DNA from: Dehalobacter sp. CP
GTDB taxonomy: Bacteria > Bacillota_B > Desulfitobacteriia > Desulfitobacteriales > Syntrophobotulaceae
Direction of reading: 5' to 3'
Assembly: GCA_009910795.1 (NCBI GenBank)
Contig: VMEE01000052.1
Coordinates: forward strand, 1 to 64,000
Length of the DNA: 64,000 nucleotides
Shown here: positions 44,731 to 53,285 of the stretch, in pieces
Layout of the letters: each line of letters begins with the position of its first letter
Numbering within the stretch: position 1 is the first letter of the stretch
Program-made: the position numbers and the translations under genes
The notes under the pieces: generated by a model
Database searches by the model: none
The model's input: the letters and a program-made list of their open reading frames with translations, nothing else
What the model was told of the DNA's origin: nothing

Positions 44731-46560
44731 ATGTGTGGTATTGTAGGATATTTTGGAGAGAAATCGGCTGTTCCGATTTTGGTTGAAGGTCTAAGAAAGC
44801 TTGAATATAGGGGATATGATTCCTCGGGCATAGCGGTCATGGAAGAAGGCGGGATCCGGATCACCAAGAGTGTTGGGAAACTTGTCAATTTAGAGGAAAA
44901 GCTAAGCAACCGCACTTACAATGCAAAAATCGGAATCGGCCATACTCGGTGGGCGACGCACGGCAGACCGTCTGATGTGAATGCTCACCCTCATATGGAC
45001 TGCCATGGAGACTTTGCCGTTGTACATAACGGAATTATTGAGAATTATCTTGAGCTTAGAGAATGGCTGACTGCGGAGGGACATCTTTTCCGTTCTGAAA
45101 CGGATACGGAAGTGCTGGCTCATCTGGTCGAACATTTTTATAAAGGGGATCTCCAGGACGCAGTCAAAAAAATGCTGGCCAAGGTAGAAGGGTCCTATGC
45201 AGTCGTCGTTTTGAGCTATAAGAATCCCGATATTATGGTTGCAGCCCGCAAAGACAGTCCGTTGATCGTCGGTATTGGAGACGGAGAATATTTTGTCGCG
45301 AGCGATATCCCGGCTGTACTTAAATATACGAGAAAGACGTACATCATGGAAGACGGGGAAATGGTGACCGTCTCGGCCAAAGGTTTGAAGTTCTGCGATT
45401 TTACGACAGGCGAATGTATTGAAAAGAGTGTCTTTGAAGTCACTTGGGATGCTGTGGCAGCCGAAAAAGGCGGTTACGAGCACTTTATGCTAAAAGAGAT
45501 TTTTGAACAGCCGAAGGCCCTGCGGGACACGCTGGCCGGAAGACTGAACCACGACCATGTTGTGCTGCAGGAAGTGGATCTTACCCCGAAAGAGGTTGCT
45601 TTATTCAATAAAGTAGCAATTGTTGCCTGCGGAACTGCGTATCATGCCGGACTGATCGGCAAAGGGCTAATTGAACACTGGGCCAAAATACCGGTCGAAG
45701 TCGATATCGCTTCGGAGTTCCGGTACAGAGCGCCTTTGATTGATGATAAAACCCTGGTCGTTGTAATCAGCCAGTCGGGAGAAACGGCCGACACCCTGGC
45801 AGCTTTGCGCGAATCCAAAAAGAAGGGAGCCAGAGTTATCGCAATCACCAATGTCGTCGGCAGCTCCGTGGCTAGGGAAGCACACGATGTGATCCACACC
45901 TGGGCGGGACCGGAAATTGCCGTGGCCTCGACGAAAGCTTATACGACTCAGATCGAAGGAATGATCCTGCTTGCACTTTATCTTACGCAGGCCAAAGGAA
46001 CCATGCCGAAGGAATGGATCACCGAAATTATTTCCGAACTTGGCAAAATTCCTGATAAAGCGGAGATTATTCTCAAAGAAGGAGCTGAACGCATTAAGAC
46101 CCTAGCCAGGTACTTTGAAGAAGTGAGCAGCGCATTCTTCATCGGGCGCGGCCTGGACTGGGCAGTTGCGCAGGAAGGTTCTCTGAAACTTAAAGAAATC
46201 TCGTATATTCACGCTGAAGCCTATGCTTCAGGTGAGTTAAAGCATGGCACGCTCGCGCTGATTACAGAGGATACACCGATCATCGCGCTCGCAACCCAGA
46301 GAGACCTGTACGAGAAAACGGTCTCGAATGTGATCGAGGTTAAGGCCAGGGACGCCAAGGTCATTGGGTTTACGTTTGAAGGAAATACCGATTTATACAA
46401 GTCGGTTAATGAAATATTCTATATCCCGGAGACTGTCAATGAGCTTGCTCCGATCTTAACGGTGATTCCACTGCAGCTTCTGTCCTACTATGTTTCTGTC
46501 GCCAGAGGGAACGATGTCGATAAGCCCAGGAACCTGGCTAAATCAGTGACGGTTGAGTAA
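44731..46560 (+). CDS. glmS: Glutamine--fructose-6-phosphate aminotransferase
   Basis: GlmS makes glucosamine-6-phosphate, the entry point to amino sugars. The 609-residue protein begins MCGIVGYFGE with the catalytic Cys after the initiator Met; the glutamine amidotransferase half contains GHTRWATHGRPSDVNAHPH. The isomerase half has two SIS domains (ISQSGETADTLAALR; ASTKAYTTQ) and ends DKPRNLAKSVTVE, as in all family members. It is controlled by the ribozyme upstream. Confidence 0.97.
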   Translation: MCGIVGYFGEKSAVPILVEGLRKLEYRGYDSSGIAVMEEGGIRITKSVGKLVNLEEKLSNRTYNAKIGIGHTRWATHGRPSDVNAHPHMDCHGDFAVVHNGIIENYLELREWLTAEGHLFRSETDTEVLAHLVEHFYKGDLQDAVKKMLAKVEGSYAVVVLSYKNPDIMVAARKDSPLIVGIGDGEYFVASDIPAVLKYTRKTYIMEDGEMVTVSAKGLKFCDFTTGECIEKSVFEVTWDAVAAEKGGYEHFMLKEIFEQPKALRDTLAGRLNHDHVVLQEVDLTPKEVALFNKVAIVACGTAYHAGLIGKGLIEHWAKIPVEVDIASEFRYRAPLIDDKTLVVVISQSGETADTLAALRESKKKGARVIAITNVVGSSVAREAHDVIHTWAGPEIAVASTKAYTTQIEGMILLALYLTQAKGTMPKEWITEIISELGKIPDKAEIILKEGAERIKTLARYFEEVSSAFFIGRGLDWAVAQEGSLKLKEISYIHAEAYASGELKHGTLALITEDTPIIALATQRDLYEKTVSNVIEVKARDAKVIGFTFEGNTDLYKSVNEIFYIPETVNELAPILTVIPLQLLSYYVSVARGNDVDKPRNLAKSVTVE

Positions 46561-46623
46561 TATGAAGGGTATTTGGCAATCCTACGGAAGATACTGAAAA
46601 AGCCAGCCAAATAAAGTTATTTA

Positions 46624-46664
46624 GCAAAAAAAAGTAGCCCCCTGAATGCGGGCTACTTTTTTGC
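46624..46664. terminator. Bidirectional terminator between glmS and the sigma-54 activator
   Basis: GTAGCCC and GGGCTAC, extended by long A and T runs (GCAAAAA... and ...TTTTTTGC), form a strong stem with a nine-base loop. Runs of T follow on each strand, so it serves both convergent genes. Confidence 0.85.
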
Positions 46665-46730
46665 TCTCAACCTATTGCCGTTTTCCAACGGAAGCTCTAT
46701 AACTAGGGCGTTTGCGTGTCCTGGTATATT

Positions 46731-47720
46731 TTACTTAAGACCATACTCCTTAATTTTTCTGTACAATGTTGATTTTGATAAGCCCAGCTCTCTGGCCGCT
46801 TCATCTTTGTTTTTGTTTTTACACAAAGCATGCATAATGGCTTCTTTTTGTATATCCCTTAAAGGCAGCGGGTCATTGCTTTGTGTTACACTCACGGTGG
46901 TTTGCCTGTGTTTGATTTCATTCGGAAGGTCTCCGATATTCAGTATGCCGTTTTTGGCTTTAAAGACCGCATACACCATCGCATTTTTTAACTGCCTGAT
47001 GTTTCCGGGCCAGGTATATTCCACAAGCGCTTTATAGACCTCAAAACTTAATTTGGGTGGTTCACATTGTAGTTCTTTACTGATCTGATCCAAAAAATAA
47101 TGCGCGAGCAGGAGAATATCCTTTCCTCTGTCCCGCAGCGGGGGGATGTCAATCGCTAAAACGGATAAACGGAAATATAGATCGCTTCGAAATGTTTTTT
47201 CCTGTACCATTTGAAACAGGTTCTGGTTAGTTGCGGCGATAAGTCTGAAGTTTACCGTGGTGTACTTGCTGCTGTTAATCCTGACGACTCTTTTGTCCTC
47301 GAGGACACGTAATAATACAGGCTGGACTTCCAAAGGCATATCCCCGATTTCATCCAAAAACAAAGTTCCACCATTGGCAGCCTCTATTTTACCGGGCTGA
47401 CCGTTTTTGTTGGCTCCGGTAAAAGCTCCTCCTTCATAGCCGAATAATTCACTTTCAATTAAATTTCTGGGTATAGAAGCACAATTAAGGGCGACAAAAG
47501 GTCCTTCAGGACAATAATCATGATGAATTGCCTGAGCAAATATCTCTTTTCCTGTCCCGCTTTCACCATTCAGCAGAACATTATATGTAGACTTGCTGAT
47601 ATTCCTGGCAAAATCAATGGCCTGTACGATAGGCCGGCTTTTCCCGACAATGGCCTCAAAAGTATGAATGGTGTCATGATTAAGTTGAGATTGTTTTTCA
47701 ATTCTTTCTTGAGATAACAT
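46731..47720 (-). CDS. Sensorless sigma-54-dependent activator (PspF-like)
   Basis: The 329-residue protein is an AAA+ enhancer-binding activator: Walker A NGESGTGKE (52-59), the sigma-54 contact GAFTGA (98-103), Walker B FLDE (121-124) and a Fis-type helix-turn-helix at the C-terminus (DEAARELGLSKSTLYRKI). It lacks a receiver, PAS or GAF domain; only about 22 residues precede the AAA+ domain, and AAAAGGAG before ATG 47720 supports this start. Activity must therefore be set by a partner protein, as for PspF, or by level. Candidate targets include the hya promoter at 8377-8392. Confidence 0.92.
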   Translation of the reverse strand: MLSQERIEKQSQLNHDTIHTFEAIVGKSRPIVQAIDFARNISKSTYNVLLNGESGTGKEIFAQAIHHDYCPEGPFVALNCASIPRNLIESELFGYEGGAFTGANKNGQPGKIEAANGGTLFLDEIGDMPLEVQPVLLRVLEDKRVVRINSSKYTTVNFRLIAATNQNLFQMVQEKTFRSDLYFRLSVLAIDIPPLRDRGKDILLLAHYFLDQISKELQCEPPKLSFEVYKALVEYTWPGNIRQLKNAMVYAVFKAKNGILNIGDLPNEIKHRQTTVSVTQSNDPLPLRDIQKEAIMHALCKNKNKDEAARELGLSKSTLYRKIKEYGLK

Positions 47721-47907
47721 GAAAATTCCGGCTCCTTTTATTTTGTCGATTAGATGCTTAGGGTCAATATTATCATTATCTGAAAATTATGTCAATTCAA
47801 ATTTTACCCAGATGTTATAATCATCTATCAATAAAATTTGCCTTGTAAGACACTTAAGTAATATAATTATCTGGAAAAAGCTGTTACTGGGTAAGGAGGT
47901 TATCCCA

Positions 47908-48261
47908 TTGTCAACCTATCATGCAGCGGCATGGATGGTGCCTGCAGAAAGCGGCCTAAAAAAGAAACATGTCCAGAAGGTGCTCGCGCTTTTGCCGGAG
48001 GACTGCGAACTGGTCCCGTTTGAGATTCATGGTAATAACTCCTCGGCGTATGGTTTTGCGACCATTGAGGTTATTGACGAAGAGGAAAACGGTCTGGAGA
48101 CGATCGTCGATCTGCTGGAACCGCTTGTCGAAGACTGGACGGAGGATTCTTCCGACTGCACATTAGACTTGCCGGGCGGAAAGCAGACCTATATCGGCTG
48201 TGACTACCGTACAGTAATGGTTAGCGGAGTAGATCCGCAACCGCACAGTCATCATAATTAA
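47908..48261 (+). CDS. Hypothetical acidic protein
   Basis: The 117-residue protein starts at TTG 47908 behind AAGGAGG. It has an acidic middle (EVIDEEENGLETIVDLLEPL) and a tail with PQPHSHHN that could bind metal. The fold looks like alternating strands and helices. No family is recognised. It is divergent from the sigma-54 activator gene, about 190 bases apart. Confidence 0.65.
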   Translation: MSTYHAAAWMVPAESGLKKKHVQKVLALLPEDCELVPFEIHGNNSSAYGFATIEVIDEEENGLETIVDLLEPLVEDWTEDSSDCTLDLPGGKQTYIGCDYRTVMVSGVDPQPHSHHN

Positions 48262-48295
48262 AATCGTTTAAGAGTAACAAGATACAGATATTTGA

Positions 48296-48472
48296 TTGAA
48301 CAAGGTCAAGATCGTTGGCTATGCTGCGAAACCAATTGCTGAGCGGCTAAAGAAAAAGGAGGAAATCTGAATTCCTCCTCCTGAAGGATATTTTGTTAAA
48401 AACTCTGAAGGACCACTGAAAAATGGTGAGTTGGAACGTGCTGCCAACTGGGTGAAGCAAGTAATATCGTAA
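48296..48472 (+). pseudogene. C-terminal remnant of a flavodoxin-family protein with an in-frame TGA
   Basis: One frame reads NKVKIVGYAAKPIAERLKKK, EEI, a TGA (48368-48370), then IPPPEGYFVKNSEGPLKNGE and LERAANWVKQVIS before a TAA at 48470. The GxFVKxSEGPLKxGELERA pattern is that of the C-terminus of some flavodoxin-family proteins, as far as I recall it. The N-terminal flavin-binding part is absent, because a TGA closes the frame just before TTG 48296. The internal TGA lies in the loop of an AGGAGGAA/TTCCTCCT hairpin. It is most likely a decayed gene end. Confidence 0.5.
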
Positions 48473-48520
48473 GTCATTTTTGCTTAAAAAGTATATTCCT
48501 GCGGTATAACTGAACGGACG

Positions 48521-48859
48521 TTACCCAAGGGTAATTACTTTCTCAGCCTCGGCCATAATATCCATATTCAGATACATGTTGCCGATTTCACCTACCTTGA
48601 CCTGATCCTTAAGGTTGTAGAAGTCCAGGCAGATGCCACAGGCATAAATGGTAACCCCTTTATCGACTAAAGTCTTTAAAATGTTCAGAACTGGGGCATC
48701 TGCTGTGACCAGCTTGACGCCCTCGTGCAGGAATAAAATATGAGAGGGCAAATGGTCTCCCTCGCTCAGACTGTAGAGATAGGAATACATTAATTTCTCT
48801 CCTAGGATTTCTTCACCTTTACCGAAACCTTTACTTGTAACCAACAATACGTAACCCAT
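48521..48859 (-). CDS. DsrE-like protein of the YedF selenium-metabolism group
   Basis: The 112-residue protein has the DsrE/DsrF fold: MGYVLLVTSKGFGKGEEILG, ILFLHEGVKLVTADAPVLNI and TIYACGICLDFYNLKDQVKV, with a cysteine pair (CGIC) suited to carry sulfur or selenium. It matches the C-terminal half of YedF; the TusA-like N-terminal half is missing. ATG 48859 follows AAAGGAGC. Neighbours DUF3343 and a cysteine-desulfurase-like gene on the same strand fit a chalcogen-transfer role. Confidence 0.82.
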   Translation of the reverse strand: MGYVLLVTSKGFGKGEEILGEKLMYSYLYSLSEGDHLPSHILFLHEGVKLVTADAPVLNILKTLVDKGVTIYACGICLDFYNLKDQVKVGEIGNMYLNMDIMAEAEKVITLG

Positions 48860-48964
48860 AAAAAATGCTCCTTTCAATCCCCAATATTTATTTATACACA
48901 AAGACAAGAACCATTCATCTTAAATCCAAAATTTAACATGATCCCTGAAGCAAAAAAATAATCA

Positions 48965-49195
48965 TCAATCCATACGGACAGCTTTGAGTGGGAGAATGTC
49001 ATACTGCTCCAAATACGCTTCAACGCCCTGCTGGTCGGAGCAGGTGATCTGGATCGCGAGCCCGCAGCCCTGGTTAATTGAGGGAGGGATCGGTATCAAG
49101 ACAAAAGGCCAGCTGCCTGAATTCAAAAGATCTTCTGCTTCAAGCGTCTGATGAACGGAACTGAAAACAAGGGCGACATTTTCCGAACTTGTCAC
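48965..49195 (-). CDS. DUF3343 putative Se/S carrier-like protein
   Basis: The 76-residue protein matches DUF3343: VALVFSSVHQTLEAEDLLNS and LIPIPPSINQGCGLAIQITC, with the conserved cysteine in NQGCG. Such proteins usually sit beside YedF and selenocysteine lyase-like genes, as here, and are thought to carry selenium or sulfur. Its start overlaps the stop of the aminotransferase gene by four bases. Confidence 0.85.
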   Translation of the reverse strand: MTSSENVALVFSSVHQTLEAEDLLNSGSWPFVLIPIPPSINQGCGLAIQITCSDQQGVEAYLEQYDILPLKAVRMD

Positions 49196-50334
49196 ATTGA
49201 ACCTCCCAATATGGTGTTTAAAGCAGCCAATAACGCCGCTATATCTGACTCTGCTTGAGAATAATTGATACTGATGCGCAATGCTCCGCGATCAATGGTT
49301 CCGGCTGTTTGATGGGCTAAGGGGGCGCAATGCAGTCCCGAGCGGGTAACAATATCAAAGCAGCGGTCCAGCTCCAGAGCCACGCTATCAGGGGTATGAT
49401 TCCGGAAAACACAGGACACCAGGCCGACTCTTGCATTGATGTCACGGGGCCCGAGAATTTGGATTTCCGGGATATGTTCCAATCCTTCAAGCAGGATAGA
49501 CATCAGTTGAAGTTCATGGCTGCGGATATTAGGGAGGCCCTCATGCAATATGAATTCTACCGCAGCCCCGAGGGCCGCGATTCCCGGGATATTCCGTGTG
49601 CCACTTTCCATCCCTTCCGGCCAGATATCCGGTTGTTCAAGGGTCAGGGAATGAAGGCCTGTCCCTCCATAAATCAGGGGATTTAAAACAAGATCTGGCC
49701 TGGCATAGTATCCGCCAACCCCTTGAGGCCCCGACAGGCTCTTATGGCCGGTAAAGGCTAAAAAATCGATGTGCTGGTCTTCCACGTCAATTGGTATCAC
49801 GCCGGCAGTCTGGGCCGCATCCACCATAAACAGGCAATGGTGCGCTTTAGCGATTTGCCCGAGCTGTTTGATCGGCAGAATCGTACCCAGCACATTCGAA
49901 GCATGCGTAAAACAAAGCAGGCGGGTATTGGGCTGAAAATTAGATTCCACGATAGCGGGATCCAAAAAACCCTCCCGGCTGCACGGAACAATTGTATAGG
50001 AAATTCCGCTCTTTTTGAGATATTCCAGCGGACGGACAACGGCATTATGTTCAAGGGAGCTGATCAGAACATGATCCCCAGTCTGAAGAAGTCCATGAAG
50101 TCCCACATTGAGCGATTCGGTGATATTCTGCGTAAAAACAATTCTCTCAGTACTTGCGATGCCAAACAAGCGGCTTAAAGCCTTTCTGGTATGAAAAAGC
50201 TCCCGCCCGGCGCGCAGAGAAGATTGATTGACACCGCGTCCGGCACTCCCTCCCTGACGCAGGACCCGGTCATGGGTTTCGTAGACCACCTCGGGTTTCG
50301 GCCAGGAAGTTGCGGCATTATCAAAATAAAGCAA
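49192..50334 (-). CDS. Cysteine desulfurase-like class V aminotransferase (CsdB/SufS type)
   Basis: The 380-residue PLP enzyme should release sulfur or selenium from (seleno)cysteine. It starts MLYFDNAATSWPKPEVVYE, has the PLP-lysine in FLAFTGHKSLSGPQGVGGYY, the HNAVVRPLEYL segment and a cysteine near the end in RSGLHCAPLAHQTAG (the persulfide site). The family annotated as cysteine desulfurase family protein often occurs with DUF3343 and YedF and with selD. SelD is not in the window. Confidence 0.88.
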   Translation of the reverse strand: MLYFDNAATSWPKPEVVYETHDRVLRQGGSAGRGVNQSSLRAGRELFHTRKALSRLFGIASTERIVFTQNITESLNVGLHGLLQTGDHVLISSLEHNAVVRPLEYLKKSGISYTIVPCSREGFLDPAIVESNFQPNTRLLCFTHASNVLGTILPIKQLGQIAKAHHCLFMVDAAQTAGVIPIDVEDQHIDFLAFTGHKSLSGPQGVGGYYARPDLVLNPLIYGGTGLHSLTLEQPDIWPEGMESGTRNIPGIAALGAAVEFILHEGLPNIRSHELQLMSILLEGLEHIPEIQILGPRDINARVGLVSCVFRNHTPDSVALELDRCFDIVTRSGLHCAPLAHQTAGTIDRGALRISINYSQAESDIAALLAALNTILGGSM

Positions 50335-50462
50335 TTCCGTCTCCCCTTATCATATGGATTTAATATGACTTATTTTAGCATAGGGACATTGGATTTGCAT
50401 CTTCTCCCGGCAGAATCTGCTATCTCTAATTCCGATCGGTCCTACTGTCAAGTATTTAAGAC

Positions 50463-50549
50463 ATCAATCGATGCCCGAATTCAATTGTCGTTTATAATTC
50501 AATTGATGCTCCGGAATTTAATCGATGTTCTGAATCTAATTGAATTATT
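50463..50549. repeat. Degenerate tandem repeat, three copies of about 25-30 bases
   Basis: Related segments beginning AATCGATGCCCGAATTCAAT, AATTGATGCTCCGGAATTTA and AATCGATGTTCTGAATCTAA follow one another in the 337-base gap between the desulfurase gene and the RluA gene. The rest of 50335-50671 is AT-rich with no gene evident. Confidence 0.4.
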
Positions 50550-50671
50550 ATTAATCAAAAGATAAACTGATACCAGTATCATGGTACTATGGTTTCCTGT
50601 TAGACATCATTAAGCTCGCGGACAAAGGTAATGAAGGAAAGCATGGTCAAAAGACATGAGAGAGGGACCTT

Positions 50672-51565
50672 ATGAAGAAATTCCAAACATTTCGGATTAC
50701 GGAAGAACATCAGGGCTTGACTGTCGAGCAGTATTTGAAAAGTATTGTACAATGTTCCGGCAGAAAAATTCAAAAGTTGACCAGAGCAGGCGGAGTACGT
50801 CTCAATAAAAGAAATGCTTATCTTCAGAAAAAGATAAAAAGCGGGGACATCTTGGATGTTCTCGTTTTGGAAGATCAGTTCTTTGGGGTTAAGCCTGAGC
50901 CGGGATTGATTGACATTTTGTTTGAAGATCCGGCACTTATTATTTTATATAAACCAGCCGGCATGTTGGTGCATCCAGCAGGGCAAACAACCGGCGGAAC
51001 GCTGGCTAACTATCTGGCGGAGTACTTTCGGGAAAATGGCGAGACAATTACCATTCGTCCTTTACACCGTCTGGATCGGGATACTACAGGCTGTGTGGTA
51101 TTTGCCAAAGATGCACGAACCCAGTCTGAACTGGAAAAACAGTTACAGGATGGGAGGCTGAAAAGAAAATATTACGCAGTGGTCCGGGGAAGAATTGAGC
51201 CGCCATCCGGTTCTGTTGACGCATCGATCGGACCGCATCCAACGCTGCCGAACCGGCGGGCTGTTCATGATCAGGGGGAGCGTGCGCTTACCCATTACAA
51301 TACAATCAAGACTTTTGAAAATTATTCTCTGTTGGAGCTTACCCTTGAAACCGGAAGAACGCACCAGATTCGCGTTCATCTCTCCTCACTTGGCCATCCT
51401 GTGCTCGGAGACAGAATGTACGGGAAGCGCTCCTACCTGATACCCAGACAGGCCTTGCATGCCAGATCCGTCTCGTTTTGCCATCCCGTGGACGGAAAGT
51501 TAATTGAAATACAGGCCCCTGTTTCGCCTGATTTGGAAAACCTAATCAGCCATCTTTCTTTATAG
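50672..51565 (+). CDS. RluA-family pseudouridine synthase
   Basis: The 297-residue protein converts uridine to pseudouridine in rRNA or tRNA. An N-terminal S4-like RNA-binding domain (VEQYLKSIVQCSGRKIQKLT) precedes the catalytic domain with RPLHRLDRDTTGCVVFAKDA, where the Asp in HRLDRDTTG is the catalytic residue, and ends with ETGRTHQIRVHLSSLGHPVLGD, split here for length: GRTHQIRVHL is the diagnostic part. Which of RluA, RluC or RluD it equals cannot be told. GAGAGGG precedes the ATG. Confidence 0.93.
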   Translation: MKKFQTFRITEEHQGLTVEQYLKSIVQCSGRKIQKLTRAGGVRLNKRNAYLQKKIKSGDILDVLVLEDQFFGVKPEPGLIDILFEDPALIILYKPAGMLVHPAGQTTGGTLANYLAEYFRENGETITIRPLHRLDRDTTGCVVFAKDARTQSELEKQLQDGRLKRKYYAVVRGRIEPPSGSVDASIGPHPTLPNRRAVHDQGERALTHYNTIKTFENYSLLELTLETGRTHQIRVHLSSLGHPVLGDRMYGKRSYLIPRQALHARSVSFCHPVDGKLIEIQAPVSPDLENLISHLSL

Positions 51566-51582
51566 TTTTTGGGGAGTGACTT

Positions 51583-51669
51583 TTACCACCACCAGGTTCT
51601 GTAACGGTATCTCGGCCTGTATGCGCCAATGAAAAGGGGAAGTCCCAAAGGAAAACCGAAAAAGAACAT
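51583..51669 (-). CDS. 28-residue aromatic/arginine-rich peptide
   Basis: ATG 51669 has AGAGGTG six bases before it. The peptide begins MFFFGFPLGLPLFIGAYRPR and ends YRYRTWWW. A hydrophobic half is followed by an Arg-Tyr-rich, Trp-ended half, a composition typical of short membrane-surface or spore-associated peptides in Firmicutes. It is too short to identify. The rest of 51566-51869 is AT-rich without genes. Confidence 0.45.
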   Translation of the reverse strand: MFFFGFPLGLPLFIGAYRPRYRYRTWWW

Positions 51670-51869
51670 GCTATTCACCTCTTTTTATATTGGTAAATAT
51701 ATCCATTTTTAATATATGTTCATAATGCCTAAAAATTATCTTGTCTATGATACCGGTCGTTTTGTTTCTTTATCCAAAAGGTAAAAAGGACAAAAGGATT
51801 AAGATGTTTCGAAAATTATGTTAAGATGTTCCTAAGATCAAAAAGAAAATTACTGAATGGGGGAGAAAA

Positions 51870-52439
51870 ATGAAAAAGACAGCTATTGTATTGGGAATTA
51901 TCCTGATTCTAATTATGATCATTGGAGGTTCTTTGATTGGCAGCTATAACAGTCTGGTGACTGCTGATGAAAATGTAAAAAGTAAGTGGAGCCAGGTCGA
52001 GAACCAGCTGCAGCGTAGAATGGACCTGATTCCAAATCTTGTGGCAACAGTCAAGGGATATGCTGCGCATGAAAATGAAGTGTTTACCGCTATCGCGGAT
52101 GCGCGCTCAAAACTGGCCGGAGCCCAGACAATCAATGAAAAAGTAGCAGCGGACGATGAACTGAGCAGTGCCTTGTCTAGATTGCTGGTGATCGTTGAGA
52201 ATTACCCGGATCTGAAAGCAAACCAGAACTTCATCGCCCTGCAGGATGAACTGTCCGGGACTGAGAACCGCCTGACAATCGCCCGTCAGGATTATAATGA
52301 GGCTGTTCAAACGTTCAATACTTCCATCAAGCGTTTTCCGAAAAATATTATTGCAGGGATGTTTAATTTTGAAAGCTACACTTACTACGAGGCTGAGGAA
52401 GGAGCAGAGAAGGCTCCGGTAGTAAACTTTGGCGAGTAG
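51870..52439 (+). CDS. lemA: LemA family protein
   Basis: The 189-residue protein has one N-terminal membrane helix (IVLGIILILIMIIGGSLIG) and a helical LemA domain with YNSLVTADENVKSKWSQVEN, LQRRMDLIPNLVATVKGYA and the end MFNFESYTYYEAEEGAEKAP. LemA proteins occur with TPM-domain proteins, as here, and are linked to envelope functions of unclear kind. It has a GGGGGAG site, and the next gene starts ten bases after its stop. Confidence 0.94.
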   Translation: MKKTAIVLGIILILIMIIGGSLIGSYNSLVTADENVKSKWSQVENQLQRRMDLIPNLVATVKGYAAHENEVFTAIADARSKLAGAQTINEKVAADDELSSALSRLLVIVENYPDLKANQNFIALQDELSGTENRLTIARQDYNEAVQTFNTSIKRFPKNIIAGMFNFESYTYYEAEEGAEKAPVVNFGE

Positions 52440-52449
52440 GAGGACAGAA

Positions 52450-53214
52450 ATGACAAAGAAACTCCTTTCCGTATTCCTGGCTGTGTTTTTACTGACGGCA
52501 GGGGTTTGCCCTTCTCTGCTGGCATTGACACTGCCGGCCAAGCCGGCAGCGGATATTTATGTACAGGATTATGCCGGTATGCTGGCAGATACAACAAAAC
52601 AGGAAATTCTCAGAATTGCCGCTACTCTGCATGAAAAAACCTCGGCTCAAATCGCCGTTGTGACGGTGGATTCCCTGGAAGGCAGCACGGTTGAGGAGTA
52701 TGCCAATAAACTGTTTCGGGCCTGGGGCATTGGAGATCAGGAAAAAGACAACGGTGTATTGTTCCTGATCAGCAAAGAGGACCGGGAGCGAAGAATCGAA
52801 GTGGGCTATGGTCTGGAAGGTAGGATTAATGATGCCAAAGCTGGTCGTTTTCTGGACCAGTCTACACCGTACTTCCAGGATGGGGATCACGACGGCGGCG
52901 TCTATCTGGTATTTAATCTCCTGGTCGCTGAGGTCTGCGAGGAGTATGGTATTGATGACCTGGGGGCATCGGAGGAATTAGCAGCTGAAGAATCATCAGG
53001 ATTTGATTATGACTGGATCATCATCCTAATTGTGTTCATTGTCATCATTTACCTTAACAGTCGCAACAGAGGCAAACGGAGCGGCAATTTCCGCGGTCCT
53101 TTCGGGGGAGGATTCGGAGGCGGATTTGGAGGAGGCTCTTCCGGCGGTGGTTTTGGTGGTGGCGGGTTCGGAGGCGGTTCTTCTGGGGGCGGTGGATCGT
53201 CCCGGGGGTGGTAG
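52450..53214 (+). CDS. TPM-domain membrane protein (YgcG family)
   Basis: The 254-residue protein has a signal peptide (LLSVFLAVFLLTAGVCPSLL), a TPM domain (VQDYAGMLADTTKQEILRIA; VTVDSLEGSTVEEYANKLFR; IEVGYGLEGRINDAKAGRFL), one membrane helix (WIIILIVFIVIIYL) and a long Gly/Phe/Ser-rich tail. TPM proteins are thought to act in membrane protein quality control or acid-phosphatase-like reactions. ATG 52450 is preceded by TAGGAGGA. The pair with lemA is conserved in many bacteria. Confidence 0.9.
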   Translation: MTKKLLSVFLAVFLLTAGVCPSLLALTLPAKPAADIYVQDYAGMLADTTKQEILRIAATLHEKTSAQIAVVTVDSLEGSTVEEYANKLFRAWGIGDQEKDNGVLFLISKEDRERRIEVGYGLEGRINDAKAGRFLDQSTPYFQDGDHDGGVYLVFNLLVAEVCEEYGIDDLGASEELAAEESSGFDYDWIIILIVFIVIIYLNSRNRGKRSGNFRGPFGGGFGGGFGGGSSGGGFGGGGFGGGSSGGGGSSRGW

Positions 53215-53285
53215 TGAAGTGTACTAAAAGTGTTCAAACAAAGATCATATGAAATATTGTTAGCATGGGTAAGGGGGTGCATAAA

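Noticed and set aside
48368..48370. Selenocysteine codon in a flavodoxin-like gene
   Set aside because: The frame has no N-terminal domain, and the hairpin surrounds the TGA rather than following it; decay is simpler. Kept only as a low-interest check.
50191..50565. Plus-strand frame of 124 codons upstream of the RluA gene
   Set aside because: It begins inside the oppositely read desulfurase gene and runs into the AT-rich repeat; no ribosome site or domain.
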